Positions 25,090-33,366 of a DNA stretch of 43,805 nt are shown piece by piece (position 1 is the first letter of the stretch; each line of letters begins with the position of its first letter). Source of the DNA: Sulfurimonas sp. (GTDB taxonomy: Bacteria > Campylobacterota > Campylobacteria > Campylobacterales > Sulfurimonadaceae); assembly GCA_015487265.1 (NCBI GenBank), contig WFQD01000254.1:1-43805 (forward strand), read 5' to 3'. A program made the translations under genes and the position numbers. The notes beneath the pieces were generated by a model. The model had not been told where the DNA came from. It did not search any database and saw nothing but the letters and a program-made list of their open reading frames with translations.

Positions 25090-25105
25090 TGTTTCATGTG
25101 AAACA
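25090..25105. promoter_or_regulatory. parS-like centromere site, one mismatch
   Basis: TGTTTCATGTGAAACA differs from the consensus parS (TGTTTCACGTGAAACA) only at position 8. It lies in the spacer upstream of hisF, about 20 bp before the promoter's expected -35 region. An exact copy lies 3.4 kb away. Binding by ParB is inferred from the motif. Confidence 0.6.
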
Positions 25106-25124
25106 TTTCCTAAGCCAAACACGA

Positions 25125-25130
25125 TATAAT
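25125..25130 (+). promoter_or_regulatory. -10 box for hisF
   Basis: GATATAAT lies 28 nt upstream of the hisF ATG. An AGAGGA ribosome binding site follows. The parS-like site sits just upstream and could influence this promoter. Confidence 0.5.
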
Positions 25131-25158
25131 TACATATATTATAGAGGATAGTAAAATC

Positions 25159-25920
25159 ATGAATTATTTTGCAAAACGCATCATCCCTTGTCTTGATGTC
25201 AAAGACGGAAGAGTTGTTAAAGGTGTAAACTTTGTAGGGCTCAAAGATGCTGGGGACCCTGTGGAAGTTGCCAAAAGATACAATGAAGAGGGTGCAGATG
25301 AACTCACTTTCTTAGACATAACTGCATCATCAGACAATCGAGACACTATTGTAGACATTGTCGCCCAAGTTGCTCGAGAAATATTTATACCCCTCACTGT
25401 TGGTGGCGGAATTCGTAAACTTGATGATATCTACAAACTGCTCAATGTTGGTTGCGATAAGGTAAGTGTGAACTCTGCGGCCATCAAAAGACCTGAACTT
25501 ATAGATGAAGGGGCAAAGCGCTTTGGTTCACAATGTATTGTCACTGCAATAGATGTCAAAAAAGCAGCCAATGGCAAGTACCATGTTTTTTTAAATGGTG
25601 GTCGTGTTGATACTGGTATAGATGCACTTGAGTGGGCAAAAGAGGTCGTAAATCGTGGAGCAGGGGAGATACTCCTTACTTCTATGGATGCCGATGGAAC
25701 AAAGGCAGGGTTTGAGCTCAACATTACACAACAAATCAGTGAAGCGGTTAATGTTCCCGTTATTGCAAGTGGTGGTGCAGGAACGATGGAACATATTAAA
25801 GAAGCTTTCGATTATGGAGCCGATGCAGCACTCGCTGCAAGTATCTTTCACTATAAAGAGATTGATATTATGGATTTAAAACACTACCTTCATGATAAAA
25901 AAATTCCAGTAAGACTTTAA
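25159..25920 (+). CDS. hisF: Imidazole glycerol phosphate synthase cyclase subunit
   Basis: The 253-residue TIM barrel cyclises PRFAR with ammonia from HisH to make imidazole glycerol phosphate and AICAR in histidine synthesis. The catalytic aspartates are visible in [12 protein letters not shown] (D13) and ITAIDVK-type [10 protein letters not shown] (near residue 132). The phosphate-binding GGGIR and [10 protein letters not shown] loops are intact. Length is normal. It begins a plus-strand run hisF, nucleoside-phosphorylase-like gene, rlmN and a 32-residue protein, with gaps below 10 nt. Confidence 0.96.
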   Translation: MNYFAKRIIPCLDVKDGRVVKGVNFVGLKDAGDPVEVAKRYNEEGADELTFLDITASSDNRDTIVDIVAQVAREIFIPLTVGGGIRKLDDIYKLLNVGCDKVSVNSAAIKRPELIDEGAKRFGSQCIVTAIDVKKAANGKYHVFLNGGRVDTGIDALEWAKEVVNRGAGEILLTSMDADGTKAGFELNITQQISEAVNVPVIASGGAGTMEHIKEAFDYGADAALAASIFHYKEIDIMDLKHYLHDKKIPVRL

Positions 25921-25928
25921 GGAGTAGT

Positions 25929-26471
25929 ATGATTATATGTGCAGGAAACAATGAAACTTTTGATTTTGCCCAACCCATTGGAGTAGGGCTTATTGAGAGT
26001 GCTATGAATTTAACACGTTTGTGTATGTTTGACAAACCTGAATTTTTACTTTTTGTTGGGAGTGCAGGTAGTTATGGAGAGGCACAGATTTTTGACATTA
26101 TTGAGAGTAAAACAGCGGCAAACATTGAGCTTGCATTTTTAAGTAATGATGCCTATACTCCGCTTGATAATGTTATAACAGCGAACGAAACTGAAAAAAA
26201 AGAAGTAGTTGTAAACTCCTCAAACTATATCTCTACCAATGAAAACTTAGCAAAAAACTTTCTCAAGTTTGGTGTTGGCTGTGAAAATATGGAATTCTTT
26301 TCTGTACTGAAAATTGCACAAGAGTTTGAAATTCCAGCAGGTGGTGTTTTTTGTATAACAAATTTTACTAACACTAACGCACATGAAGATTTTCTCAAAA
26401 ATCATGCAAAAGCAAAAGAGTTACTCGCTGAGTATGTACAAAAACACATCAAGGAGCTTACAAAACGATGA
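25929..26471 (+). CDS. Short nucleoside-phosphorylase-superfamily protein
   Basis: A 180-residue protein with the fold cues of the PNP/UDP phosphorylase/MTAN superfamily: a central FVGSAGSYGEA loop (about residues 42-52) and a CENMEFFSVLKIAQEFEIP segment (about 118-136) equivalent to the ENMEGA-type nucleoside-binding helix. It is about 50 residues shorter than MTAN or PNP and lacks a recognisable second catalytic region, so substrate and activity are uncertain. Similar short forms are annotated as purine-nucleoside phosphorylase in related genomes. Its stop overlaps the rlmN start as ATGA. Confidence 0.65.
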   Translation: MIICAGNNETFDFAQPIGVGLIESAMNLTRLCMFDKPEFLLFVGSAGSYGEAQIFDIIESKTAANIELAFLSNDAYTPLDNVITANETEKKEVVVNSSNYISTNENLAKNFLKFGVGCENMEFFSVLKIAQEFEIPAGGVFCITNFTNTNAHEDFLKNHAKAKELLAEYVQKHIKELTKR

Positions 26472-27553
26472 GTATTTTAAAACCCTCTCTTATGGATTTT
26501 ACACAAAAGGAGCTCACTGCTCTTGTCAAACCTGCATTCCGTGCAAAGCAGATTTATGGCTGGATGTATCATCACTATGCAGATAATTACGAAGCGATGA
26601 AAAACATTCCCCAATCGCTCAAAACAGAACTAGAGGAAAAATACTGTGTTAATCCCCTCAAAATAGCTCGCAAAGAGGAGTCAAGTGATGGGACTATCAA
26701 GTACCTTTTAGAACTCCAAGATGGCAAAACAATGGAAGCTGTCTGGATCAAGATGAAAGAGGAGCAAGTCGATTGCAATGGTGAAATCACTCAAGAAGCA
26801 AAATATACTATCTGCGTTTCCACACAAGTAGGGTGTAAAGTAGGGTGTACATTTTGTCTCACAGCTAAAGGTGGTTTTACAAGAGATTTGAGTGCAGGGG
26901 AGATAGTCGCACAGGTTGTCACCCTCAAAAAAGATAACAATCACAAACATAACCGTATGATAAACATCGTCTATATGGGTATGGGTGAACCCCTTGATAA
27001 CCTAACAAACCTCACAAAAGCCATAGAAATTTTTCAAGAGGATGAAGGGCTTTGCATTAGTGGTAAACGCCAAACAGTTTCTACGAGTGGACTCAGTAAC
27101 AAGATTGACCAGCTTGGCAAGCTGGATTTAGGTGTGCATATTGCCATCTCTTTACATGCAGTAGATGATGACTTACGAACTGAACTCATTCCAATGAACA
27201 AAGCACATAACATCAACTCCATTATAGAAGCCGTGAAACGTTTTCCAATTGACACACGCAAACGTGTTATGTTTGAATACCTTGTTATCAAAAATAAAAA
27301 TGATGATTTGGGCAGTGCAAAAAAACTTGTAAAACTCCTCACAGGCATTAAAGCAAAAGTCAATCTTATCTACTTTAATCCTTACCCTGGAACACCTTAT
27401 GATAGACCAAGCAGGGGAGATATGATTGCCTTTCAGGAGTATTTGGTACAACATGGTTTACTCTGTACTATACGGGATTCAAAAGGAATTGACATTAGTG
27501 CAGCCTGCGGACAGTTGAAAGAGAAAACAAAACAAGACGAGGAGATAAAATGA
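26468..27553 (+). CDS. rlmN: Dual-specificity 23S rRNA/tRNA A-C2 methyltransferase RlmN
   Basis: A 361-residue radical-SAM enzyme methylating A2503 of 23S rRNA and A37 of some tRNAs. The iron-sulfur cysteines C123, C127 and C130 lie in CKVGCTFC, GMGEPLDN follows near residues 172-179, and the C-terminal SAACGQL near 346-352 holds the catalytic cysteine that forms the methyl-carrying or covalent intermediate. The length is normal. ATG overlaps the preceding stop. Its own stop overlaps the start of a 32-residue membrane protein. Confidence 0.95.
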   Translation: MSILKPSLMDFTQKELTALVKPAFRAKQIYGWMYHHYADNYEAMKNIPQSLKTELEEKYCVNPLKIARKEESSDGTIKYLLELQDGKTMEAVWIKMKEEQVDCNGEITQEAKYTICVSTQVGCKVGCTFCLTAKGGFTRDLSAGEIVAQVVTLKKDNNHKHNRMINIVYMGMGEPLDNLTNLTKAIEIFQEDEGLCISGKRQTVSTSGLSNKIDQLGKLDLGVHIAISLHAVDDDLRTELIPMNKAHNINSIIEAVKRFPIDTRKRVMFEYLVIKNKNDDLGSAKKLVKLLTGIKAKVNLIYFNPYPGTPYDRPSRGDMIAFQEYLVQHGLLCTIRDSKGIDISAACGQLKEKTKQDEEIK

Positions 27554-27648
27554 GTTATGTAGATATAGGAGAGGTTATTTTTATAGCTGTCTCATTTATA
27601 GTGGCCATTGGGGGTTTCTTTTATGCTGTCAAAAACGATAAACTTTAG
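27550..27648 (+). CDS. 32-residue single-span membrane protein
   Basis: The frame starts at ATG 27550, sharing ATGA with the rlmN stop, with GGAGA 4 nt upstream. The protein begins MSYVDIGEVIFIAVSF and ends in KNDKL; residues about 8-26 form one transmembrane helix, giving a small anchored peptide with a polar tail. The good ribosome binding site and stop-start coupling argue that it is translated. I do not recognise a family; function unknown. Confidence 0.6.
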   Translation: MSYVDIGEVIFIAVSFIVAIGGFFYAVKNDKL

Positions 27649-27655
27649 AACTGCT

Positions 27656-27691
27656 CTTGATTTGTAATCAAATTGCAATCAAGAATATGAT
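27656..27691 (+). promoter_or_regulatory. Inverted repeat and -10 box upstream of the 78-residue gene
   Basis: Arms CTTGATT (27656-27662) and AATCAAG (27677-27683) are perfect reverse complements 14 nt apart, and TATGAT (27686-27691) follows directly. The repeat occupies the -20 to -45 interval, as expected for an operator. It has no T-run after it. Confidence 0.4.
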
Positions 27692-27723
27692 AAAATAAAC
27701 ACATATCAATAAAGGATTTCATG

Positions 27724-27960
27724 ATGGCAGAAAAACAAGATTCAGATAGAATAAAAGAGATATACAAACTCTGTAAAGGTCACTTTGGTGATGTACGTTT
27801 TGTGGGCATCAAGTACCACAACAAAATTGGTTGGATAGCAAAAGCACAACTCGGTTCCGGTTTTGAAAATTTAACAGCAGATGGTAAAACAAGTAGTGAT
27901 GCTCTGAGAAATTTACGAGCACGTGTGAAAAAGATTATCAAAAGATATAACAGAGTCTAA
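27724..27960 (+). CDS. Conserved-looking 78-residue basic protein
   Basis: I do not recognise a family. The soluble protein begins MAEKQDSDRIKEIYKLC, has a central beta-rich part (VRFVGIKYHNKIGWIAKAQL, about residues 24-43) and ends in a basic helix LRARVKKIIKRYNRV. The basic tail could bind nucleic acid or a membrane surface. Two adjacent ATG codons are possible (27721 or 27724); AAAGGA lies 7 nt before the second, so I prefer it. It has its own promoter and is followed by a hairpin at 27966. Confidence 0.65.
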   Translation: MAEKQDSDRIKEIYKLCKGHFGDVRFVGIKYHNKIGWIAKAQLGSGFENLTADGKTSSDALRNLRARVKKIIKRYNRV

Positions 27961-27965
27961 AAGCA

Positions 27966-27994
27966 AAACGACCAACACACCAGGGAGGTCGTTT
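27966..27994 (+). terminator. 8-bp hairpin after the 78-residue gene
   Basis: AAACGACC (27966-27973) and GGTCGTTT (27987-27994) are perfect complements around a 13-nt loop, beginning 6 nt after the stop. Only three T residues end the stem, so termination would be weak. It could also stabilise the mRNA end. Confidence 0.45.
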
Positions 27995-28004
27995 ATAAGT
28001 GTAA

Positions 28005-28154
28005 TCATACCCTAGCATTCTTATAAAAAGCTTCTTCTAAATTTCTAGCAATTCCAATTAAAAATCTCTCAAAGCTATCATTTTCACATATTGTTCCAAA
28101 TTGTGAATAGTGTGAAAAACTTTTCACCATAAATATCACAATTTCTCTTTTCAT
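28005..28154 (-). CDS. Possible 49-residue orphan ORF
   Basis: A minus-strand frame from ATG 28154 to TGA 28005 encodes MKREIVIFMVKSFSHYSQF and a following amphipathic stretch RFLIGIARNLEEAFYKNARV. The second half looks protein-like, but there is no Shine-Dalgarno sequence and I recognise no family. It may be a remnant of a longer gene or chance. Without it, 27995-28307 (313 nt) would be empty; 28155-28307 holds only AT-rich DNA in which I see nothing more. Confidence 0.3.
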   Translation of the reverse strand: MKREIVIFMVKSFSHYSQFGTICENDSFERFLIGIARNLEEAFYKNARV

Positions 28155-28307
28155 TAAGATATATTTTATATAAATTAGAACTTAAAAAACAGTACTGACT
28201 AGCTCTACTTCCCTATATTACGGTGTTTTTGGAGAATCATAATGCTTCTCTATACAATACATTATTCAAAATTATTTTTACTCTTTTTTTATTCACATAT
28301 TGCCATC

Positions 28308-29216
28308 CTAGACCAAAGCTTGAAAACAAGTTTTTAAAAAATCACTCTTACTTTTCACATTATAAATTTTTCCATATAACTCGAATTCTAATTCATTGGC
28401 GTGGAGTAAAAGTCTACTTGCACCACTTTTTTCAATTCTCATCGCAGGTGTTAAATCTCTATCAAGATAGCGAATAAAATCCTCTTTACGTTGTCCGTAT
28501 ATGGGGTCACCCACTATAGGATGTTTCACGTGAAACAAGTGTACTCTGATTTGATGTTGTCTTCCTGTATGTGGAGAGCACTCGACAAGTGTCATATCTA
28601 AATCAGGAAAATACTCTAAAGGCTCAAAACTTGTTTTTGAAGGCTTACCACTCTCATGCACACTCACTATCATTCTCACAACTGCACTCTCATCTTGTTT
28701 ACGCAAAAGTGGGGCTTCAACAACTTGTGCCTTTTTGAACTCTCCATGCACCATCGCAAGATATTTCTTTTTCATATCTCGCTCTTGAAACATCATCTTA
28801 ATCTCTCTTTCACTCTTTTTGTTTCTTGCACAGAGTACGAGACCGCTTGTCTCCATATCTATACGGTGAGCGATATTTGCATCACGTCCAAACTGATACT
28901 TCAACTCATCAATAAGGGAGTAGGGTGTTGCTTTGGTTTGGGGGTGAATAAGTACACCACTTGGTTTATCAAAAACGACAAACTCCTCTTCTATAAAGGT
29001 AGGCTCTAAACCTTTGCTCATTGGCTCAAAATAGATAAACTCTATCTCTCCTTCAATCTCGCCAGCAGTTTTAAGCATCTTCTCTCCGTTCACTAAGACT
29101 CTTCCCTTTGAGATAAATCGTTGAGCTTCTCTTTGTGTATATCCATGTTCATGCATCAAATACAAAAAGGCTTTTTGTTTTTCTTTGACAAACATTTTCT
29201 TTTTTACAAATGGCAA
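28308..29216 (-). CDS. RluA/RluD-family pseudouridine synthase with S4 domain
   Basis: The 302-residue enzyme has an N-terminal S4 RNA-binding domain (about residues 15-62, EAQRFISKGRVLVNGE) and a catalytic domain with AHRIDMETSGLVL, whose D120 is the predicted nucleophile. KPSGVLIHP and the GRQHQIRVHLFHVKHPIVGDP motif II/III region are intact. It isomerises uridines in rRNA or tRNA; the exact target cannot be assigned. Start is TTG at 29216 with AAAGGAG about 8 nt upstream; ATG at 29195 is a weaker alternative. An exact parS site lies within the codons for the FHVK part of the HLFHVKH segment. Confidence 0.9.
   Translation of the reverse strand: MPFVKKKMFVKEKQKAFLYLMHEHGYTQREAQRFISKGRVLVNGEKMLKTAGEIEGEIEFIYFEPMSKGLEPTFIEEEFVVFDKPSGVLIHPQTKATPYSLIDELKYQFGRDANIAHRIDMETSGLVLCARNKKSEREIKMMFQERDMKKKYLAMVHGEFKKAQVVEAPLLRKQDESAVVRMIVSVHESGKPSKTSFEPLEYFPDLDMTLVECSPHTGRQHQIRVHLFHVKHPIVGDPIYGQRKEDFIRYLDRDLTPAMRIEKSGASRLLLHANELEFELYGKIYNVKSKSDFLKTCFQALV
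28522..28537. promoter_or_regulatory. Exact parS centromere site inside a gene
   Basis: TGTTTCACGTGAAACA matches the bacterial chromosomal parS consensus at all 16 positions. It lies in the coding region of the pseudouridine synthase. ParB-CTP clamps load at such sites near the replication origin. ParA and ParB genes are not in the window. Confidence 0.8.
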
Positions 29217-29320
29217 AATTCATCTCCTTTTTAATCACTCATTAACTCTAATTTCTGTAAAATAAATTACTTTAAGTATGCGAATTTTAGCATAAAACAT
29301 AATCATAAAGGCATAGATAA

Positions 29321-30649
29321 ATGATAGATAGATACTCCCGTCCAGAGATGGCAAACAAATGGACTTACCAAGCAAAATACCAAGCTTGGTTAGATGTAGA
29401 AAAAGCAGTTGTAAAAGCATGGGCTAAACTTGGAAAAATTCCGCAAGAGGATGCAGATAAAATCGTAGCAAACGCAGGCTTCGACATAAAACGTATAGAT
29501 GAAATAGAAGCAGTTACTCGCCATGACCTCATTGCGTTTACAACTTCAGTCTCTGAAACACTTGGGAGTGAGAGTCGATGGTTCCACTACGGTATGACTT
29601 CTTCAGACACTATCGACACAGCAGTCGCTGTGCAAATGAAAGACTCTTTAGAGTTAGTGATAGAAGATGTAAAAATGATTATGGAGTCTATCAAAAAACG
29701 TGCGCAGGAGCACAAGATGACTTTAATGGTTGGTCGTTCACATGGTATTCATGGTGAGCCTATTACTTTTGGTCTTGTCCTTGCTGTTTGGTACGATGAA
29801 ATGAAACGCCATTTAGAAAACCTTGAACAAACAATGGATGTCATTGCAGTTGGTCAGGTAAGTGGTGCGATGGGGAACTTTGCCCATGCTCCACTCGAAC
29901 TTGAAGAGTACACTTGTGAAGAGTTAGGACTCAAAGCAGCTCCAGCTTCAAACCAAGTCATTCAACGTGACCGTTATGCACGTCTTGCGACTGCGCTTGC
30001 ACTCATGGCTTCAAGTATAGAAAAATTTGCAGTGCAAGTACGACACTGGCAAAGAACAGAAGTGTATGAGTGTGAAGAGTATTTCGCAAAAGGGCAAAAG
30101 GGAAGTTCTGCTATGCCTCACAAACGCAACCCGATTCTTACAGAAAATATCACAGGGCTTGCACGTATGATACGAGCCTATGCAACACCAGCCATGGAAA
30201 ACATTGCCCTTTGGCATGAACGTGACATTAGCCACTCTTCAACTGAAAGATTTTGGTTACCTGATGCTTTTATAACAACTGACTTTATGTTACACCGCAT
30301 GAACAATGTTATTGCTAACCTCACTGTCTATCCTGAAAACATGATGAAAAATTTAAACCTCACGGGCGGACTTGTTTTCTCACAACGTGTTTTACTTGAA
30401 CTCCCACTACAAGGTGTGAGCCGTGAAGATGCTTACAAAATTGTCCAACGCAATGCCATGAAAGTTTGGGAAGAGATACAACAAGGACGCCCAACAACAA
30501 ATGATAAGGGAGAGTCACTCTACCTCAATCACTTGTTAGCAGATGAAGAACTCCGAAGCAAACTCAGCGAAGCACAAATTCGTGAGTGTTTTAACTATGA
30601 CTACTACACAAAAAATGTAGATAACATTTTTGCTAGAGTCTTTAAATAA
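29321..30649 (+). CDS. purB: Adenylosuccinate lyase
   Basis: This 442-residue fumarase/aspartase-superfamily enzyme cleaves SAICAR and adenylosuccinate in purine synthesis. The signature GSSAMPHKRNPI is at about residues 264-275, and the HGIHGEPITFG and TSSDTIDTA segments that build the shared active site are present. Length is typical. An AAAGG site precedes ATG. It is followed at 15 nt by nrdA, giving a nucleotide-metabolism pair. Confidence 0.96.
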   Translation: MIDRYSRPEMANKWTYQAKYQAWLDVEKAVVKAWAKLGKIPQEDADKIVANAGFDIKRIDEIEAVTRHDLIAFTTSVSETLGSESRWFHYGMTSSDTIDTAVAVQMKDSLELVIEDVKMIMESIKKRAQEHKMTLMVGRSHGIHGEPITFGLVLAVWYDEMKRHLENLEQTMDVIAVGQVSGAMGNFAHAPLELEEYTCEELGLKAAPASNQVIQRDRYARLATALALMASSIEKFAVQVRHWQRTEVYECEEYFAKGQKGSSAMPHKRNPILTENITGLARMIRAYATPAMENIALWHERDISHSSTERFWLPDAFITTDFMLHRMNNVIANLTVYPENMMKNLNLTGGLVFSQRVLLELPLQGVSREDAYKIVQRNAMKVWEEIQQGRPTTNDKGESLYLNHLLADEELRSKLSEAQIRECFNYDYYTKNVDNIFARVFK

Positions 30650-30664
30650 AAAGAGGGAAAGAGA

Positions 30665-33031
30665 ATGATAACAGTTATAAAACGCAATGGAAGAACAGAA
30701 CCACTCGATATATCAAAGATTCAAAAATACACTTCAGCTGCAGTTAAAGGCTTAGATAATGTCTCACAGAGTGAACTTGAAGTCGATGCCCATTTGCATT
30801 TTCGCGATGGAATCACCTCTAAAGAGATTCAAGAAACACTCATAAAAACAGCTGTAGATAAAATAGACATCGATGCACCAAACTGGACCTTTGTTGCTTC
30901 TCGTCTTTTTCTTTTCAACCTTTACCATGAAGTGAATGGATTTACAGGCTACTGCTCTTTAGAAAAGTATTTTGAAAAAGGAGAAAAAGCAGGGCGAATT
31001 TTACTCGGACTAAAAGAGATGTATGACCTTGAAGAACTCGAAAAACATCTTGTCCCCGAAAGAGATTTGCAGTTTAATTATCTAGGAATTAAAACACTCT
31101 ATGACCGTTATCTCATCAAAGACAACAATGCAAACCCTATAGAGTTGCCACAACATATGTTCATGGCGATTGCAATGTTTTTAGCACAACGCGAAGAGAA
31201 TCGTCAAGAGTGGGCGATTAAATTTTATGACATGATTTCAAAGTTTGAGGTGATGTTAGCAACTCCAACACTCTCAAACGCAAGAACAACACGACACCAA
31301 CTCAGCTCATGTTATATTGGTTCAACACCTGATAATATTGAAGGAATTTTTGATGCTTATCAAGAGATGGCAATGCTTTCAAAATTTGGTGGCGGTATTG
31401 GCTGGGATTGGACAGGGATTCGTTCTATGGGTTCTTCTATTGATGGACATAAAAACGCAGCAGGAGGAAGTGTACCATTTCTCAAAATCACCAATGACAT
31501 TGCCATCGCTGTAGATCAGCTTGGTACTCGTAAAGGGGCTATCGCTGTTTATATGGAGCCATGGCATATAGACATCAACGACTTCCTCGACCTGAAGAAA
31601 AACTCTGGGGAAGAACGCCGTCGTGCACATGACCTTTTTCCATCACTTTGGATTAATGATATGTTTATGCAAAGAGTGCAAGAAGATGCTATTTGGACAC
31701 TTTTTGATCCTTACGACACACGCGAACTCACTTCACTTTATGGTGAAGATTTTAACAAACGCTACTTAGAACTTGAACAAGATGAGAGTATCGTCAAAGA
31801 GAAGGTCAAAGCCAAAGACTTGTGGAAAAAGATTTTAACTTCTTACTTTGAAACAGGGTCTCCATTTTTAACTTTTAAAGACAATGCAAACCGTGCCAAT
31901 CCAAATGACCATTATGGTGTTATAAGAAGCTCAAACCTTTGTACTGAAATTTTTCAAAACACAGCACCAAACCACTACAAAATAAAGTTCATTTTTGAAA
32001 ACGGTGAGAGTGTGAGTTATGAAGAAGAGGAGTTAGTCACAGTCGATAGTGGCATACAAAAACCTGCCAAAAAAGTGACTGCATTAGACTCACTTGGCGG
32101 TATGCCAATCTTTGTTGTAGAGAAAGAGAAAGTAGATGGTGCCACAGCTGTGTGTAACCTAGCTTCTGTCAATCTCTCTCGTATCAACTCCAAAGAAGAC
32201 ATCGAACGCATTGTCCCAACTGCTGTAAGATGTTTGGACAATGTTATCGACCTAAACTTCTACCCAATTGAAAAAGTAAAACGCACAAACATGCGTAGTC
32301 GTTCTATTGGGCTAGGTGTTATGGGTGAAGCACAGATGTTAGCAGAGCAAGGTATTATGTGGGGAAGTCAAGAACACTTTGATAAAATAGATGAAGTGAT
32401 GGAAGCAGTATGTTATAACACCATTAATGCTTCTTCTGATTTGGCAAATGAAAAAGGGGCTTACCCAGAATTTGATGGCAGCAAATGGAGCCGTGGGATT
32501 TTTCCTCAAGACCATGCAAACGCAGAGGTAAGAAACCTTGTCGATCGAGGCGGGCTTTTTGCTTCTACTTATGAGTGGGATGATTTACGTGAAAAGGTGA
32601 AAAAACAAGGGATGCGAAATGGTTACTTGATGGCCGTTGCTCCAACTTCTTCTATTTCTATTCTCACAGGAACAACACAAGCGATTGAACCGGTCTTTAA
32701 ACGCAAGTGGTTTGAAGAGAACTTATCAGGACTCATTCCTGTAGTCGTACCAAAGCTCTCACCAGATACCTATGCTTACTATACACCTGCTTATGATTTA
32801 AACCAAACCGTGCTTATCAAAGCTGCCGCTATTCGTCAAAAGTGGATAGATCAAGGGCAATCACTCAATATCTTTATCACACTTGATAAAGCAAGTGGAA
32901 GATACCTCAATGAGATTTATATGCTTGCATGGAAACTTGGTCTCAAATCAACCTACTACCTGCGTTCACAATCCCCAGAGGTGAAAAACGATGTGGAAGA
33001 TAGAAGTATGGAGTGTGTCGGGTGTCAATAG
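30665..33031 (+). CDS. nrdA: Class I ribonucleoside-diphosphate reductase alpha subunit
   Basis: A 788-residue enzyme reducing ribonucleotides to deoxyribonucleotides. An N-terminal ATP-cone (about residues 1-90) gives allosteric control. Redox cysteine C216 (LSSCYIG), the radical-site SSNLCTEI (near 418-425), the second redox partner AVCNLASVN, and the C-terminal shuttle pair ECVGC are all visible. NrdB is not in the window. The 3' end overlaps the next frame by 10 nt, tying the signalling run at 33-39.7 kb to this operon at least in arrangement. Confidence 0.95.
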   Translation: MITVIKRNGRTEPLDISKIQKYTSAAVKGLDNVSQSELEVDAHLHFRDGITSKEIQETLIKTAVDKIDIDAPNWTFVASRLFLFNLYHEVNGFTGYCSLEKYFEKGEKAGRILLGLKEMYDLEELEKHLVPERDLQFNYLGIKTLYDRYLIKDNNANPIELPQHMFMAIAMFLAQREENRQEWAIKFYDMISKFEVMLATPTLSNARTTRHQLSSCYIGSTPDNIEGIFDAYQEMAMLSKFGGGIGWDWTGIRSMGSSIDGHKNAAGGSVPFLKITNDIAIAVDQLGTRKGAIAVYMEPWHIDINDFLDLKKNSGEERRRAHDLFPSLWINDMFMQRVQEDAIWTLFDPYDTRELTSLYGEDFNKRYLELEQDESIVKEKVKAKDLWKKILTSYFETGSPFLTFKDNANRANPNDHYGVIRSSNLCTEIFQNTAPNHYKIKFIFENGESVSYEEEELVTVDSGIQKPAKKVTALDSLGGMPIFVVEKEKVDGATAVCNLASVNLSRINSKEDIERIVPTAVRCLDNVIDLNFYPIEKVKRTNMRSRSIGLGVMGEAQMLAEQGIMWGSQEHFDKIDEVMEAVCYNTINASSDLANEKGAYPEFDGSKWSRGIFPQDHANAEVRNLVDRGGLFASTYEWDDLREKVKKQGMRNGYLMAVAPTSSISILTGTTQAIEPVFKRKWFEENLSGLIPVVVPKLSPDTYAYYTPAYDLNQTVLIKAAAIRQKWIDQGQSLNIFITLDKASGRYLNEIYMLAWKLGLKSTYYLRSQSPEVKNDVEDRSMECVGCQ

Positions 33032-33366
33032 GCATCGATCTTGAACGATTTGAGCATTTTAAAGATGCAGAATTTCGTTCAGTAGAGATTCTCTCTCCAA
33101 CACATATCAAACTTGTTTTTACCGTCCAAGACAAAGCACAAGGGTATGATTGGATACGCATGACATTTGATTTTCATGGGGTACAAGATGCAAAACTTAT
33201 AGATGAAAGCAAATTACAATTTGTAGATATGAGCGAAGGTATCACACTCCTTAAAGATAAATTTTTTTTATTTGCCATTGGAGAGTATAATAGTGCTACA
33301 AATATAAAAGACTCCATTTTTTATATACAAGCAGATGATATTAAGTACACCCAAGGAAATTTTTAA
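33022..33366 (+). CDS. Unknown 114-residue soluble protein
   Basis: I do not recognise a family. The protein has no signal peptide or cysteine, and its pattern of alternating short strands (SPTHIKLVFTVQD, WIRMTFDFHGV) suggests a compact beta fold. GTG at 33022 is chosen because GGAG lies 8 nt upstream; another GTG at 33013 would leave the site inside the reading frame. It overlaps nrdA by 10 nt and shares a base with the next start codon (TAATG), so it is coupled to the CheY-like gene and probably acts with it. Confidence 0.6.
   Translation: MSIGIDLERFEHFKDAEFRSVEILSPTHIKLVFTVQDKAQGYDWIRMTFDFHGVQDAKLIDESKLQFVDMSEGITLLKDKFFLFAIGEYNSATNIKDSIFYIQADDIKYTQGNF

Noticed and set aside
28223-28477. 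84-codon plus-strand frame
   Set aside because: Runs into the antisense strand of the pseudouridine synthase and has no family features; the spacer part is AT-rich.
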